The notes: generated by a model not told the origin, from the sequence alone. A stretch of DNA of 64,000 nt from Streptomyces roseofulvus (GCF_039534915.1 NZ_BAAAWE010000001.1:4898001-4962000), one strand, 5' to 3'. Shown: positions 44,982 through 53,349, numbered from the stretch's first letter. Numbers and translations are program-made.

Positions 44982-45638
44982 ATGTCCTCGCGCATACCGC
45001 TGCCCCCGCCGCCCCCGCCCGCCGAGCTCCGCAGCTGGCCCGACCGGGAGGCGCTGCTCGCGGACCGGGCCCTGGCGGTGGGGGAGTTGACCCGCCGGCT
45101 GCTCGGCGGGGGGAGGTTCGCGCTGTTCGCCGGGGCGGTGCTGGTGCTCCAGCTGGGCTGGGGCATGGTCGGCGTGCTGCTCGCCGAACTCGGCTACGGG
45201 GCGATCCTCGACCCGATCACCTTCCTCCTCACCCTGGTCGTCGCCCTGCTCGGCCTCGGGGTGCTGGTGCCGGGCGTCTGGCTCGTGGTGCGCGGCGTGC
45301 GCCGGGACCGCGTGGTGCGGGAGCGGCTGCTCCTGTGGGCGGCCCTGGACCGGCACGGGCCGACGGACGCGCGGCTGCGGGCGCCGGTCGCGAGCGCCTG
45401 CTGGGCGGCGGTCTCCGCCGTCCTCTGCGGCCTCGGGCTGTGGCTGGGCTTCGCCGTGCCCGCAGGGACGGACCCGGCGAACGGCTACGGCCTCGTCGCG
45501 TACGGCATGGGGGTCGCCATGATCTTCTGGATCAACGGCCTGATCGGGCTCATCAAGGCCGTCGGGCACTTCCGGATGGTGCTCAGGGTCGTGCCGGCCG
45601 GCCGATCAGCATCGTCGGGGCGCCCGCGACACGTGTGA
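44982..45638 (+). CDS. Multi-pass membrane protein, function unknown
   Basis: About 218 residues from ATG 44982 (MSSRIPLPPPPPPAELRSWP). A Pro-rich cytosolic start is followed by two membrane helices around 45-105, a basic loop (RGVRRDRVVRERLLL), and two more helices at about 140-190. Nothing indicates its role. It starts 10 bp after the sigma gene, so it may belong to the ECF42 operon, and its last 56 bp overlap the 3' end of the convergent methyltransferase. Confidence 0.75.
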   Translation: MSSRIPLPPPPPPAELRSWPDREALLADRALAVGELTRRLLGGGRFALFAGAVLVLQLGWGMVGVLLAELGYGAILDPITFLLTLVVALLGLGVLVPGVWLVVRGVRRDRVVRERLLLWAALDRHGPTDARLRAPVASACWAAVSAVLCGLGLWLGFAVPAGTDPANGYGLVAYGMGVAMIFWINGLIGLIKAVGHFRMVLRVVPAGRSASSGRPRHV

Positions 45639-46758
45639 GCAGCACCGTCGCGGAGTGCGGGCCCTTGGGCTTCACCTTCCGCCGGATCTCCTCGGGCTCG
45701 ACGGCGGAGCCGCGCTTCTTCACCGTCAGGTGGCCCACCTCGCGCTCGCGGAGCAGGGCCTTCAGCTTCTTGAGGTTGAAGGGGAGTTCGTCGGTGATCT
45801 CGTAGGCGGAGGCGTACGGGGTGGGGGTCAGGGCGTCGGCGGTGACGTAGGCGATGGTCTCGTCGATCAGGCCGCCGCCCAGCTCCTCGGCGACCTCGGC
45901 GACCAGATGGGCGCGGATGACGGCGCCGTCGGGCTCGTAGAGGTAGCGGCCGACCGGCCGGACCGCCGGGTCGGGCAGGCCCCGGCCGGTGAGGCTCGCG
46001 CCGGAGGGCAGCAGGGTGGCGCGGCGCGCGCCCGGCTCCGTGCCGAACCAGAGCACCGCCTCCTTCACGTCGCCGCCGTCCGAGATCCACTCGGCCTCGG
46101 CCTCGTCCGGGACGGTCTCGTGCGGGATGCCGGGGGCGATCTTCAGGGCGGCGCGCGGTGCCCTGCGGGCCGCGTCCAGGGCCCAGGAGAGCGGCGGGGA
46201 GTACGCCTCCGGGTCGAAGATCCGGCCCCGGCCGCCGCGCCGCGCGGGGTCGACGAAGACGGCGTCGTACGGGCTGGTGTCGATCTCGGAGACGTCGGCG
46301 CAGCGGACCTCGATCAGGCCGTCGAGGCCGAGCGCGGCGGCGTTGGCGCGGGCGACCTCGGCGGTGAGCGGGTCGCGGTCGACGGCGAGCACGGAGATGC
46401 CGGCGCGGGCGAGCGCGAGCGCGTCCCCGCCGATGCCGGAGCAGAGGTCGGCGACCGAGCCGACGCCGAGGGCCTTGAGCCGGTTCGCGCGGTAGCTGCC
46501 GACGGTGGCGCGGGTGGACTGCTCGACGCCGTTCGGCGTGAAGTACATGCGGTACGCGTCCTCGGCGCCGAACTTCGCCACCGCGCGCTGCCGCAGCCGG
46601 GCCTGCCCGAGGGCCGCCGAGACCAGCTCGGCGGGGTGGTCGCGGCGCAGCCGGGAGGCGACCGCCAGCTCCTGGGCGGGGTCGTAGTCGCGCAGGGCGG
46701 CGAGGAGGGCCTGGCCCTCCGGGGCGAGCAGGGCGGTGAAGGCGGCGAGGTCGGTCAC
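45583..46758 (-). CDS. Class I SAM-dependent methyltransferase with THUMP-like C terminus
   Basis: A 391-residue protein. The Rossmann SAM-binding motif is VADLCSGIGGDALALA, with acidic loop VLAVDRDP and a DPARR motif (VFVDPARRGGRGR). The C-terminal region (YVTADALTPTPYASAYEI, KKRGSAVEPEEIRRKV) matches the THUMP-like domain found at the end of these actinobacterial methyltransferases, suggesting an RNA target. GTG start at 46758; upstream in-frame residues are not coding-like. Confidence 0.88.
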   Translation of the reverse strand: MTDLAAFTALLAPEGQALLAALRDYDPAQELAVASRLRRDHPAELVSAALGQARLRQRAVAKFGAEDAYRMYFTPNGVEQSTRATVGSYRANRLKALGVGSVADLCSGIGGDALALARAGISVLAVDRDPLTAEVARANAAALGLDGLIEVRCADVSEIDTSPYDAVFVDPARRGGRGRIFDPEAYSPPLSWALDAARRAPRAALKIAPGIPHETVPDEAEAEWISDGGDVKEAVLWFGTEPGARRATLLPSGASLTGRGLPDPAVRPVGRYLYEPDGAVIRAHLVAEVAEELGGGLIDETIAYVTADALTPTPYASAYEITDELPFNLKKLKALLREREVGHLTVKKRGSAVEPEEIRRKVKPKGPHSATVLLTRVAGAPTMLIGRPARP

Positions 46759-46885
46759 CGTCCCATTCTTCCCTGTGGGCCGGGTGGGGGACCGTGGGGC
46801 CGCCACGGCGGTGTCGCGGCCGAACGGGCGGGTCGCGCTGACAGGATGCGGCGCCATACCGGTCGTACGACAAAAGGAAGAAATG

Positions 46886-47809
46886 ATGGCAAAGGGTCAC
46901 TCCCGTCGTGCCCTGGGTGCCGCGCTCCTCGTCGCCGCGCTCACCTCCACCGCCGCCTGCTCCGACGGCTCCGACGGCCCGGCGGCCGGCACCGGCGGCG
47001 CCCCCGCCCCGGCCGCCGGCCAGCAGGCCCCGGTGAAGACCGCCGCCCAGCTGGCCCGGGAGAAGAAGGCCGCGCTGGCGAAGCGGCGGGCCGCCCGGGC
47101 CGCCGCCGCGAAGAAGTGGGGCCTCAGGCTGACCCCCCTCGAAGCGCCCGCCCCGCCGAAGACCAAGCCGAGGATCACCACCCGGAAGGGCTTCGAGACC
47201 GACGGCGAGGGCCTCCCGCCCGTCTTCACCACCGTCCCCACCAAGGAGAAGATCGTCTTCCTGACGATCGACGACGGCGCCGAGAAGGACCCCGAGCTCA
47301 TCCGGATGATGGCCGACCTGGACATCCCCTACAGCGCCTTCCTCAGCGACTACGTCGTCAGCGACGACTACGCCTACTTCGGGAAGATGCAGAAGTCCCA
47401 GCCGCGCGGGGTCTCCCTCCACAACCACACCCTCAACCACAAGTACCTGCCCGGCCTCTCCTACGCCCGCCAGAAGCGCGAGATCTGCGGCATGCAGGAC
47501 GTCATCGAGAAGAAGTACGGCAAGCGCCCCGAACTCTTCCGCCCGCCGTACGGCAACTACAACGAGGACACCCTGCGCGCCGCCAAGTCCTGTGGCGTCA
47601 AGGCCGTGCCGCTCTGGGCCTCCGAGGCGTTCCCCGACCACATGGAGTGGCGCGAGTGGGACCGCGACCTGCACCCCGGCGACATCGTCCTCACCCACTT
47701 CCGCGGCGAGGAGGACTGGAAGGGCAGCATGCCCGACATGATCCGCCGGGCCATGAACGTGATCACGTCCAAGGGGTACGCGGTCGCCCGCCTGGAGGAC
47801 TACGTATGA
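46886..47809 (+). CDS. Polysaccharide deacetylase (NodB-type) lipoprotein 2
   Basis: A 307-residue lipoprotein, paralogue of the one at 42331. Signal MAKGHSRRALGAALLVAALT with lipobox Cys near residue 25, an Ala/Lys-rich linker, and a NodB domain with FLTIDDGAEKDPE (Asp129-Asp130), NHTLNH and RPPYGNYNE. The ATG at 46886 is chosen for its 5-base spacing from GGAAG; the ATG at 46883 is too close. The stop overlaps the start of a 56-residue lipoprotein. Confidence 0.9.
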   Translation: MAKGHSRRALGAALLVAALTSTAACSDGSDGPAAGTGGAPAPAAGQQAPVKTAAQLAREKKAALAKRRAARAAAAKKWGLRLTPLEAPAPPKTKPRITTRKGFETDGEGLPPVFTTVPTKEKIVFLTIDDGAEKDPELIRMMADLDIPYSAFLSDYVVSDDYAYFGKMQKSQPRGVSLHNHTLNHKYLPGLSYARQKREICGMQDVIEKKYGKRPELFRPPYGNYNEDTLRAAKSCGVKAVPLWASEAFPDHMEWREWDRDLHPGDIVLTHFRGEEDWKGSMPDMIRRAMNVITSKGYAVARLEDYV

Positions 47810-47976
47810 GCCGGCTCCGCCCCCTCGTGGTCGCCGCCCTCCTCCTCGGCCTCACCGGCTGCGCCTCCGCCGTGGACCCGCTCGAACGCCTCGGCCGCAA
47901 GGCCGTCGAGCGGGTCGGCGACGTCCGGGACGCGGACCGCGGCCCGGTCCGCGCGGAGGAGGTCACGCGCCCCTAG
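47806..47976 (+). CDS. Tiny lipoprotein coupled to deacetylase 2
   Basis: A 56-residue ORF: MSRLRPLVVAALLLGLTGCA, with the lipobox Cys at residue 19, then an amphipathic charged segment (LERLGRKAVERVGDVRDADRG). The ATG overlaps the deacetylase TGA (ATGA). The mature part is only 38 residues, so it may be a small accessory or regulator of its partner. Confidence 0.8.
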   Translation: MSRLRPLVVAALLLGLTGCASAVDPLERLGRKAVERVGDVRDADRGPVRAEEVTRP

Positions 47977-48009
47977 CCCGTCTCTTCCGGATCGTGCCGG
48001 GCTCGCGAC

Positions 48010-48333
48010 CTAGCCGCCCGAGGACACGGTGGCCGCCGCCGTGCCGAGGGCGAGCAGCCCCGCCGCGCCCAGCTGGGTCCAGGCCGCCGCGCGCCAGCCG
48101 TGGCTGCGCAGGGCCCAGCCGGTCGCCGCGACGGCCGCGGCGAGAGCGGCGAACCATCCGACGGGCACCCAGTCGAACGGGGGCGGGCCGAAGTCCGGCG
48201 GGGCACCCCAGCCCAGGCCCCGCAGCCCCATCATGAGCACGGCCATGAGACAGGCGGCGGCGTCCGCCGCCAGCAGCAGGACGGCGAAGGCGAGATCGAG
48301 GGCCGGGCGGACCCGGGGCCGGGGAGGCGTCAC
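48010..48333 (-). CDS. Small membrane protein, function unknown
   Basis: A 107-residue protein from a GTG at 48333 with three probable membrane helices (about 12-36, 58-77, 82-103). It starts MTPPRPRVRPALDLAFAVLL and ends AATVSSGG. No family is recognised. It is convergent with the small lipoprotein and divergent from groES. Confidence 0.7.
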   Translation of the reverse strand: MTPPRPRVRPALDLAFAVLLLAADAAACLMAVLMMGLRGLGWGAPPDFGPPPFDWVPVGWFAALAAAVAATGWALRSHGWRAAAWTQLGAAGLLALGTAAATVSSGG

Positions 48334-48438
48334 ACCGGCACCCTCGTACGGAACCCCGTCCTCCGCACGCGCGTTCCCCGGATCGAGACCGAATCGCGGC
48401 GCCCGCGAGCCGTACCGGCACCGCCACGAGGTGAGGAA

Positions 48439-48465
48439 TTGGCACTCCGCTTGACCGAGTGCTAA
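48439..48465. promoter_or_regulatory. CIRCE operator 1
   Basis: TTGGCACTC-N9-GAGTGCTAA, one base from the HrcA-binding CIRCE consensus (TTAGCACTC-N9-GAGTGCTAA). The groES -35 lies inside its spacer. Confidence 0.95.
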
Positions 48466-48480
48466 TCGCGGTCATAGTCT
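48451..48480 (+). promoter_or_regulatory. groES-groEL1 promoter
   Basis: TTGACC (48451-48456), an 18-bp spacer and TAGTCT (48475-48480), a good SigHrdB-type promoter. The -35 is within CIRCE 1 and the predicted start is at CIRCE 2, so HrcA would occlude both ends. Confidence 0.8.
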
Positions 48481-48485
48481 CGGCT

Positions 48486-48512
48486 CTGGCACTCCCCACC
48501 GGAGAGTGCCAA
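48486..48512. promoter_or_regulatory. CIRCE operator 2
   Basis: CTGGCACTC-N9-GAGTGCCAA, the second HrcA operator, close to the predicted transcription start. Confidence 0.93.
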
Positions 48513-48611
48513 CACAGCGACGGGCAGGTCCGGCACCCGCGACGACGGATCCACCTGGTCGCCACCTCAGACAGTTAACCCCGCGAGATCTCCGAAGGGG
48601 GAGGTCGGATC

Positions 48612-48920
48612 GTGACGACCGCCAGCTCCAAGGTTGCCATCAAGCCGCTCGAGGACCGCATCGTGGTCCAGCCGCTCGACGCCGAGCAGACCACGGCCTC
48701 GGGCCTGGTCATCCCGGACACCGCGAAGGAGAAGCCCCAGGAGGGCGCCGTCCTCGCCGTGGGCCCGGGCCGCTTCGAGAACGGCGAGCGCCTGCCGCTC
48801 GACGTCAAGGTCGGCGACGTCGTGCTCTACAGCAAGTACGGCGGCACCGAGGTGAAGTACAACGGCGACGAGTACCTCGTCCTCTCGGCCCGCGACGTGC
48901 TCGCGATCATCGAGAAGTAA
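48612..48920 (+). CDS. groES: Co-chaperonin GroES
   Basis: GroES, 102 residues, the heptameric lid of GroEL. GTG at 48612 follows GGGGGAGG. It shows KPLEDRIVVQPLDAEQTTASG with the mobile loop, and KYGGTEVKYNGDEYLVLSARD. Controlled by two CIRCE sites and separated from groEL1 by a hairpin. Confidence 0.97.
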   Translation: MTTASSKVAIKPLEDRIVVQPLDAEQTTASGLVIPDTAKEKPQEGAVLAVGPGRFENGERLPLDVKVGDVVLYSKYGGTEVKYNGDEYLVLSARDVLAIIEK

Positions 48921-48940
48921 GAGACGACGTACCTGCTTTG

Positions 48941-48996
48941 AACCGCGCCCCTGACCCCTTGATCTCTTGGGCGTCCAGGGGCGCGGTTTGTTTTCT
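48941..48996 (+). terminator. Attenuator between groES and groEL1
   Basis: AACCGCGCCCCTG (48941-48953) pairs perfectly with CAGGGGCGCGGTT (48976-48988), followed by TGTTTTCTCC. It looks like an intrinsic terminator inside the operon and would give more groES than groEL1 transcript. Confidence 0.7.
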
Positions 48997-49029
48997 CCAC
49001 ACGATTTCCGAGAGGGCTGAATCGCTCCC

Positions 49030-50658
49030 ATGGCGAAGATCCTGAAGTTCGACGAGGACGCCCGTCGCGCCCTTGAGCGCGGCGTCAACAAGCTCGCCGA
49101 CACGGTGAAGGTGACGATCGGCCCCAAGGGCCGCAACGTCGTCATCGACAAGAAGTTCGGCGCCCCCACCATCACCAACGACGGTGTCACGATCGCCCGC
49201 GAGGTCGAGATCGAGGACCCGTACGAGAACCTCGGCGCCCAGCTCGTCAAGGAGGTGGCGACCAAGACCAACGACATCGCGGGTGACGGCACCACCACCG
49301 CCACCGTGCTCGCCCAGGCGCTCGTCCGCGAGGGTCTGCGCAACGTCGCCGCCGGCGCCTCCCCGGCCGCCCTGAAGAAGGGCATCGACGCCGCGGTCAA
49401 GGCCGTGTCCGAGGAGCTCCTCGCGACCGCCCGTCCGATCGACGACAAGTCCGACATCGCCGCCGTGGCCGCGCTCTCCGCGCAGGACCAGCAGGTCGGC
49501 GAGCTCATCGCCGAGGCGATGGACAAGGTCGGCAAGGACGGTGTCATCACCGTCGAGGAGTCCAACACCTTCGGCCTGGAGCTGGAGTTCACCGAGGGCA
49601 TGGCCTTCGACAAGGGCTACCTCTCCCCGTACATGGTCTCCGACCAGGAGCGTATGGAGGCCGTCCTCGACGACCCGTACATCCTGATCAACCAGGGCAA
49701 GATCTCCTCGATCCAGGACCTGCTGCCCCTCCTGGAGAAGGTCATCCAGGCCGGTGGCTCCAAGCCGCTGCTGATCATCGCCGAGGACGTCGAGGGCGAG
49801 GCCCTCTCCACCCTCGTCGTCAACAAGATCCGTGGCACCTTCAACGCCGTCGCCGTCAAGGCCCCCGGCTTCGGTGACCGCCGCAAGGCGATGCTCCAGG
49901 ACATGGCCACCCTCACCGGTGCCACCGTCATCGCCGAGGAGGTCGGCCTCAAGCTCGACCAGGCCGGTCTGGACGTGCTGGGCACCGCCCGCCGCGTGAC
50001 CGTCTCCAAGGACGACACCACCATCGTCGACGGTGGCGGCAAGTCCGAGGACGTCGCGGGCCGCGTCGCCCAGATCAAGGCCGAGATCGAGGCCACGGAC
50101 TCCGACTGGGACCGCGAGAAGCTCCAGGAGCGCCTCGCGAAGCTGGCCGGCGGCGTGTGCGTCATCAAGGTCGGCGCCGCCACCGAGGTGGAGCTGAAGG
50201 AGAAGAAGCACCGTCTGGAGGACGCCATCTCCGCGACCCGCGCCGCGGTCGAGGAGGGCATCGTCTCCGGTGGTGGCTCCGCGCTCGTCCACGCCGTCAA
50301 GGTCCTCGAGGACAACCTCGGCAAGACCGGCGACGAGGCCACCGGTGTCTCCGTCGTCCGCCGCGCCGCCGTCGAGCCGCTGCGCTGGATCGCCGAGAAC
50401 GCCGGCCTGGAGGGCTACGTCATCACCTCCAAGGTCTCCGAGCTCGACAAGGGCCAGGGCTTCAACGCCGCCACCGGCGAGTACGGCGACCTGGTCAAGG
50501 CCGGCGTCATCGACCCGGTGAAGGTCACCCGCTCCGCCCTGGAGAACGCCGCCTCCATCGCCTCCCTGCTCCTCACCACCGAGACCCTCGTGGTGGAGAA
50601 GAAGGAGGAGGAGCCGGCGGACCACGGCCACGGCCACGGTCACGGCCACTCCCACTGA
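49030..50658 (+). CDS. groEL1: Chaperonin GroEL1 with His-rich C terminus
   Basis: A 542-residue chaperonin. ATP-binding segments VTIGPKGRNVVIDKKFG and AGDGTTTATVLAQ, apical domain, and intermediate domain are complete. The C terminus is EEEPADHGHGHGHGHSH instead of the Gly-Met tail of E. coli GroEL. This is the known difference of operon-encoded actinobacterial GroEL1 from the essential GroEL2 encoded elsewhere. Preceded by GAGAGGG. Confidence 0.97.
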   Translation: MAKILKFDEDARRALERGVNKLADTVKVTIGPKGRNVVIDKKFGAPTITNDGVTIAREVEIEDPYENLGAQLVKEVATKTNDIAGDGTTTATVLAQALVREGLRNVAAGASPAALKKGIDAAVKAVSEELLATARPIDDKSDIAAVAALSAQDQQVGELIAEAMDKVGKDGVITVEESNTFGLELEFTEGMAFDKGYLSPYMVSDQERMEAVLDDPYILINQGKISSIQDLLPLLEKVIQAGGSKPLLIIAEDVEGEALSTLVVNKIRGTFNAVAVKAPGFGDRRKAMLQDMATLTGATVIAEEVGLKLDQAGLDVLGTARRVTVSKDDTTIVDGGGKSEDVAGRVAQIKAEIEATDSDWDREKLQERLAKLAGGVCVIKVGAATEVELKEKKHRLEDAISATRAAVEEGIVSGGGSALVHAVKVLEDNLGKTGDEATGVSVVRRAAVEPLRWIAENAGLEGYVITSKVSELDKGQGFNAATGEYGDLVKAGVIDPVKVTRSALENAASIASLLLTTETLVVEKKEEEPADHGHGHGHGHSH

Positions 50659-50672
50659 CGTTCCCACGTCCT

Positions 50673-50712
50673 GAGGCCCGGTGCCCCCGTCGCGGGGGCA
50701 CCGGGCCTCGGT
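50673..50712. terminator. Bidirectional terminator after groEL1
   Basis: A 17-bp perfect stem (50673-50689 with 50693-50709) with loop TCG lies between groEL1 and the convergent ester-cyclase gene. Confidence 0.85.
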
Positions 50713-50721
50713 GTCTCCTCC

Positions 50722-51420
50722 TCAGGTCTCGACCGCGCCGAGCTGCCCCATCAGACCGAGCAGGTCGTACTGCCACCAGCCCTCGACGATCTTCCCGTCG
50801 TCGCGGAAGCGGTGGATGGTGGTGCCGGTCATGGTGACCTCCATGCCGGTCGGCTGGAGGCCCATGAAGTCGCCGACGTGGGTGCCGCGCCAGGTCCACC
50901 GGGTGCAGACCCGGTCGCCGTCGGCGATCTGGTCGTCGATCGTGAACGCGAAGTCGAAGCCCGCGCGCCACATCTCCACCTCGCGCCGGACCGCGTCCAT
51001 CCCGATCGTGTCCTGCGGGTTCGTCGGATCGTGGTCGTGGTAGCCCTCGGCGAGCAGGACGTCGAGCAGCGCCAGGTCGGAGCCGTTCGCCATCCGCTCG
51101 AACATCTGCCGCGCGTTCGCCTTGTACAGCGCCTCGTCCCGGACCACGTCCAGGTCCGTGAAGGTCGGCATCTCGTCGCAGAGGGCGACCATCTCCCGGA
51201 AGATCCGGTCGGTCTCCGGCAGCTGCGAGTTGCGCATGGCCACGTCGTACGAGGGGAACTCGACGATCTCCACGACGTGCGAGGCGTCGGACCGGTCGGT
51301 CCCGACGATGCTGTGGGTGGCGGTCCGTTTCCCCCGGGTCTCCTCGACCCACCGGTCCATGAGCCGGTTCAGCTCCTCGACCCGGCTCGTCCTGCACTCG
51401 ATGATCTGCACGAAGGTCAT
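50722..51420 (-). CDS. SnoaL-like ester cyclase with N-terminal dimeric alpha-beta domain
   Basis: A 232-residue protein with two parts. Residues 1-95 resemble a dimeric alpha-beta barrel (MTFVQIIECRTSRVEELNRL, ASHVVEIVEFPSYDVAMRNS). Residues 100-232 are a SnoaL-like fold (YHDHDPTNPQDTIGMDAVRREVEMWRA, cut here as YHDHDPTNPQDTIG; TMTGTTIHRFRDDGKIVEGWW). SnoaL domains close polyketide rings or act as small-molecule sheds; no polyketide genes are nearby. ATG at 51420. Confidence 0.85.
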   Translation of the reverse strand: MTFVQIIECRTSRVEELNRLMDRWVEETRGKRTATHSIVGTDRSDASHVVEIVEFPSYDVAMRNSQLPETDRIFREMVALCDEMPTFTDLDVVRDEALYKANARQMFERMANGSDLALLDVLLAEGYHDHDPTNPQDTIGMDAVRREVEMWRAGFDFAFTIDDQIADGDRVCTRWTWRGTHVGDFMGLQPTGMEVTMTGTTIHRFRDDGKIVEGWWQYDLLGLMGQLGAVET

Positions 51421-51463
51421 GGCCGCCTCCGACCGGGCGAAGCCGCGGATGGACCCCTCCAGT

Positions 51464-52483
51464 CTAGGCCGAGTGTGTGAGGTCGGCGGCTCTGACCTCC
51501 TCGGCGAAGGGCTCGCCGCGGGTGTAGCGGGCGATCTCCTCCAGGGCCTGGTCGGTCATCCGGTGCAGCTCGTTGCCGAGCGAGCCGGCGATGTGCGGGG
51601 TGAGGAGGACGTTGGGGAGGGTGTAGAGCGGGGAGTCCGGCGGAGGGAGTTCCGGGTCGGTCACGTCGAGGACCGCGTGCAGGCGGCCCGCCGTCAGGTG
51701 GGGGAGGAGGGCGTCCTCGTCGATCAGCGAGCCCCGGGCGGTGTTGATCAGGGTGGCGCCGTCGGGCAGGGCGGCGAGCTGGCGGGCCCCGATCATGCGG
51801 TACGTGGACGGGAGCTGGGGCGCGTGCACGGAGACCACCGAGCTGCGGGCGCAGAGTTCGTCCAGGCCGGCGAGGGTCGCGCCGGGCGGCGGGACCGTCA
51901 GGTACGGGTCGTACAGCAGCACCTCGACGTCGAAGGGGCGCAGCAGTTCGACGACCCGGCGGCCGATGCGGGAGGCGCCGACGATGCCGACCGTGCGGCG
52001 GTAGTTGCCCCAGGCCGCGGACTCGGCGAGCCAGGCGTGGCCGGAGCGGAGTTCGGCGTACCGCTGGGCCGAGCGCAGCACCCGCTTTCCGGCGAAGAGG
52101 ATCGCGGCGAGGGTGTACTCGGCGACCGGCAGGGCGTTGGCGGCGGCGGCGCTGGTGACCCGGAGGCCGCGTTCCCAGCAGGCGTCGGTGACGTGGTGCT
52201 TGACCGAACCGGCCGCGTGCACCACGGCCTTGAGGCGCGGGGCGCGGGCCAGCACCTCCGGGGTGAGCGGGGTGGCGCCCCAGCAGGTGAGGAGGAGTTC
52301 GGCCTCGGCGAGGGCGGCGGCTGTGCGCGGGTCGGGGGCGGTCAGGTCGTGGGCGACCAGGTGCGGGTCGGTGCGGGTGAGCTCCGCGAGCCGGGTCCGG
52401 TGGGCGTCGGTGAGGAGCCGGCCGGCGACGCCGGGGCCCATCGCGAGCAGGAGGGCGGGGCGGTTGTCGGTGGTCGGGTGCAT
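51464..52483 (-). CDS. D-isomer 2-hydroxyacid dehydrogenase
   Basis: A 339-residue NAD-dependent dehydrogenase of the phosphoglycerate dehydrogenase type. The nucleotide motif is GIVGASRIGRR; catalytic Arg in NTARGSLIDE, Glu in DVTDPELPPPDSPL and His in TPHIAGS. ATG at 52483. It is the last gene of the ABC importer operon, 17 bp after permease 2, so it probably oxidises or reduces a product of the imported compound. Confidence 0.9.
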   Translation of the reverse strand: MHPTTDNRPALLLAMGPGVAGRLLTDAHRTRLAELTRTDPHLVAHDLTAPDPRTAAALAEAELLLTCWGATPLTPEVLARAPRLKAVVHAAGSVKHHVTDACWERGLRVTSAAAANALPVAEYTLAAILFAGKRVLRSAQRYAELRSGHAWLAESAAWGNYRRTVGIVGASRIGRRVVELLRPFDVEVLLYDPYLTVPPPGATLAGLDELCARSSVVSVHAPQLPSTYRMIGARQLAALPDGATLINTARGSLIDEDALLPHLTAGRLHAVLDVTDPELPPPDSPLYTLPNVLLTPHIAGSLGNELHRMTDQALEEIARYTRGEPFAEEVRAADLTHSA

Positions 52484-52500
52484 GGTGGGACCTGTGCTCC

Positions 52501-53349
52501 TCACTTGACGCTGCCGGCGGTCAGTCCGGCCTTCCAGTGGCGCTGGAGCGAGACGAAGGCGACGACGAGGGGGACGACGGCGAGCAGCGAACCGGTGACG
52601 ACGAGGGGGTAGTAGTCCGGTTCGGCGTGGGCGTTGCTGTTCCACGCGTAGAGGCCGAGGCTCAGCGGGAAGAGCTTCTGGTCCGAGAGCATCACCAGGG
52701 GGAGGAAGAAGTTGTTCCAGACGGCGGTGAACTGGAAGAGGAAGACGGTCACGAAGCCGGGCATGACCGTGCGCAGACCGATCGACCAGAAGACCCGCAG
52801 CTCGCCGGCGCCGTCGATCCGGGCGGCCTCCAGGGCCTCGTCGGGGACGTAGGCGGCGCACAGCACCCGGGAGAGGTAGACCCCGAAGGGGTTGACCAGG
52901 ACCGGCAGGAGCACGGCGGCGTAGGTGTTGACGATGCCGATCTCGCTGGCCAGCAGGTACATCGGCAGGGCGAGCGCGGTGGTGGGGACGAGGACGCCGA
53001 GGAGGACGAGGCCGAAGAGCTTCTCCTTGCCCCGGAAGTCGTAGACGTGGAAGGCGTATCCGGCGGCGACGCTGATCAGCGCGCAGGCGGCGGCGCCGAC
53101 GCCGGCGTACAGGAGGCTGTTGAGGTACCAGCGGAAGTAGACGCCGTCGTGGTACTCGGCGAGCCGGGCGAGGTTGCCGCCGAGGTCGAAGCCCTCGAAG
53201 GAGAAGGCGTTCCCGGCGAGGAGGCCGCCGGCGTCCTTGGTGGCGGCGGTGACCAGCCAGACCAGCGGGAAGAGCATGTAGCAGGTGGCGAGGAGGAGGA
53301 CGCCGTTGACGGCGGTCTTCGACAGCCAGCGGGAGCGGGGGGCGCTCAT
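52501..53349 (-). CDS. Carbohydrate ABC transporter permease (MalG-type)
   Basis: A 282-residue membrane protein with six helices. The EAA-type loop that docks the ATPase is EALEAARIDGAGELRVFWSIGL. It starts MSAPRSRWLSKTAVNGVLLL and ends AGLTAGSVK, typical of MalG-family sugar permeases. Its ATG overlaps the stop of permease 1 by 4 bp. Confidence 0.93.
   Translation of the reverse strand: MSAPRSRWLSKTAVNGVLLLATCYMLFPLVWLVTAATKDAGGLLAGNAFSFEGFDLGGNLARLAEYHDGVYFRWYLNSLLYAGVGAAACALISVAAGYAFHVYDFRGKEKLFGLVLLGVLVPTTALALPMYLLASEIGIVNTYAAVLLPVLVNPFGVYLSRVLCAAYVPDEALEAARIDGAGELRVFWSIGLRTVMPGFVTVFLFQFTAVWNNFFLPLVMLSDQKLFPLSLGLYAWNSNAHAEPDYYPLVVTGSLLAVVPLVVAFVSLQRHWKAGLTAGSVK

Noticed and set aside
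48907..50667. 586-residue minus-strand frame opposite groEL1
   Set aside because: Antisense shadow of a highly conserved gene, so its openness follows from groEL codon usage.
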